Of a stretch of 64,000 bases of DNA, positions 63,293 through 64,000 are shown piece after piece. The stretch is from Nocardia goodfellowii (GTDB lineage Bacteria > Actinomycetota > Actinomycetes > Mycobacteriales > Mycobacteriaceae): positions 6,944,001 to 7,008,000 of the forward strand of contig NZ_JAGGMR010000001.1 in the NCBI RefSeq assembly GCF_017875645.1. The letters are read 5' to 3'. A model generated the notes under the pieces. That model worked only from the letters and a program-made list of their open reading frames with translations, was not told where the DNA came from and ran no database searches. Made by a program: the position numbers and the translations under genes. How positions within the stretch are numbered: the first letter of the stretch is position 1; each line of letters starts with the position of its first letter.

Positions 63293-64000
63293 CTATCGTC
63301 GCGCGCGCAACATCCGGCCCGCCGCGTCCACCGCCGGGCCCGAACTGCCCGCGTCACTGACGAAGACGGCGAAGGCGAGATCGCCCTCGATGCCGACGAA
63401 CCAGCCGTGCGCGTGCGTGTTGTCGCCGTACTCGGCGGTGCCGGTCTTGCCGAGCAGACCGGGGATATCGCGCAACTGGGTGGCCGTACCCCCGGTGACG
63501 GTTTCGCGCATCATGGTCTTGATCTGGTCCGGGACCTGTGCGGGCAGCGCGGGCGGGGCCTTGTCGGCGACACCCGGCTTGCCTTGGACCAGAACGGGAT
63601 TCGGGACCGAACCGCGTGCGATGGCGGCCGCGACCAGCGCCATACCGAAGGGTGACGCGGTCACCTGACCTTGACCGATGCTGGATTCCACGCGCTGGGC
63701 CGGGGTGGTCGCGGACGGCACCTTGCCGGTGACGGTGGTCAGCCCAGGTGTGACGTAATCCACACCGAGACCGAGCTGCGCGGCCGCGTTCGTCAGCCCG
63801 TCCGCGGGCAGCCGGACGCCGAGCATGCCCATGGTGGTGTTGCAGGAACGGGCGAACGCGGTGTGCAGCGGCACCTGGCCGAGATCGAAGTTCTCGTCGT
63901 TGGGGATGCGGCGACCCTCGATGTTTGCCGAGCCGGGGCAGGGCAGCACCGAATCCGGCGTGGTCTCCCCCGACTGCAGCGCGGCGGAGACCGTGACGGT
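63293..64000 (-). CDS. Penicillin-binding protein transpeptidase, 5' end cut by window
   Basis: A partial protein of 235 codons whose start lies beyond the window. SCNTTM (the S-x-N motif) and GKTGTAEYG (the K-T-G motif) mark a class B PBP transpeptidase; the S-x-x-K motif is outside. It cross-links peptidoglycan. The operon partner downstream is the PknB-type kinase, as in the pbpA-pknA/pknB clusters of mycobacteria. Confidence 0.9.
   Translation of the reverse strand, partial: TVTVSAALQSGETTPDSVLPCPGSANIEGRRIPNDENFDLGQVPLHTAFARSCNTTMGMLGVRLPADGLTNAAAQLGLGVDYVTPGLTTVTGKVPSATTPAQRVESSIGQGQVTASPFGMALVAAAIARGSVPNPVLVQGKPGVADKAPPALPAQVPDQIKTMMRETVTGGTATQLRDIPGLLGKTGTAEYGDNTHAHGWFVGIEGDLAFAVFVSDAGSSGPAVDAAGRMLRARR

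Overview
The window looks like the chromosome of a high-GC mycolic-acid actinobacterium, most probably Nocardia or a close relative. The evidence is the core gene order (hisD-hisC-hisB-hisH ... hisA-impA-hisF-hisI, then trpE-membrane gene-trpC-trpB-trpA, lgt, pyk, tesB, the order I know from Mycobacterium tuberculosis), actinobacterial rRNA genes, a mycothiol-dependent-type enzyme and PknB-type kinase/PBP genes. The genus is an inference from gene content and not a species call.

Bases 1 to about 30430 are an integrated accessory element. Its right junction is visible as the 3' half of a tRNA-Leu (anticodon CAA) gene at about 30374-30430 with no 5' half beside it. This is what remains at one end when an element inserts into a tRNA gene, so the intact tRNA and the integrase should lie left of the window. 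The left part (1-2712) is a compact leftward operon of small genes with 4-base stop/start overlaps, starting from a region with a 26-bp perfect palindrome. A Xre-type regulator with a Nudix-like C-terminal region, paired with a sugar-nucleotide epimerase, follows (3287-5593). Its own upstream region carries the same TGGCTA-type element.

From 5.8 to 30.2 kb the element carries defence-like and unknown cargo: a DUF6011 mini-protein, a DUF3578/DUF3883 nuclease-like protein beside a perfect 36-bp tandem array (16 full copies plus a partial one), a TPR protein with a zinc-ribbon membrane partner, a ParB-like 650-aa protein, a NaeI-type restriction endonuclease without a visible methyltransferase, a pentapeptide-repeat membrane protein, two PD-(D/E)XK-like proteins, a HEPN-like protein, a two-gene unit with a ParB-like member behind a 29-bp perfect hairpin, a MazG-like/DUF2075 helicase pair, and a TcmP/DUF5131 pair.

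From 30.6 to 64 kb the window is core chromosome: a low-molecular-weight tyrosine phosphatase, tesB, pyk, an amino-acid ABC permease and binding protein, a TM2 protein, lgt, the trp operon, a bcp-type peroxiredoxin, a MarR regulator and the his genes. A complete rRNA operon (16S-23S-5S, minus strand) and a 2-kb stretch of decayed gene fragments (ABC ATPase, Dop/PafA-like, CYP102-like P450) lie between hisH and hisA, so the usual his operon is split. The right end holds hisD, a TerD-family gene, a mycothiol-type isomerase, a Ser/Thr kinase and the 3' part of a penicillin-binding protein gene.

No CRISPR array, riboswitch, complete transposase or complete tRNA gene was found.
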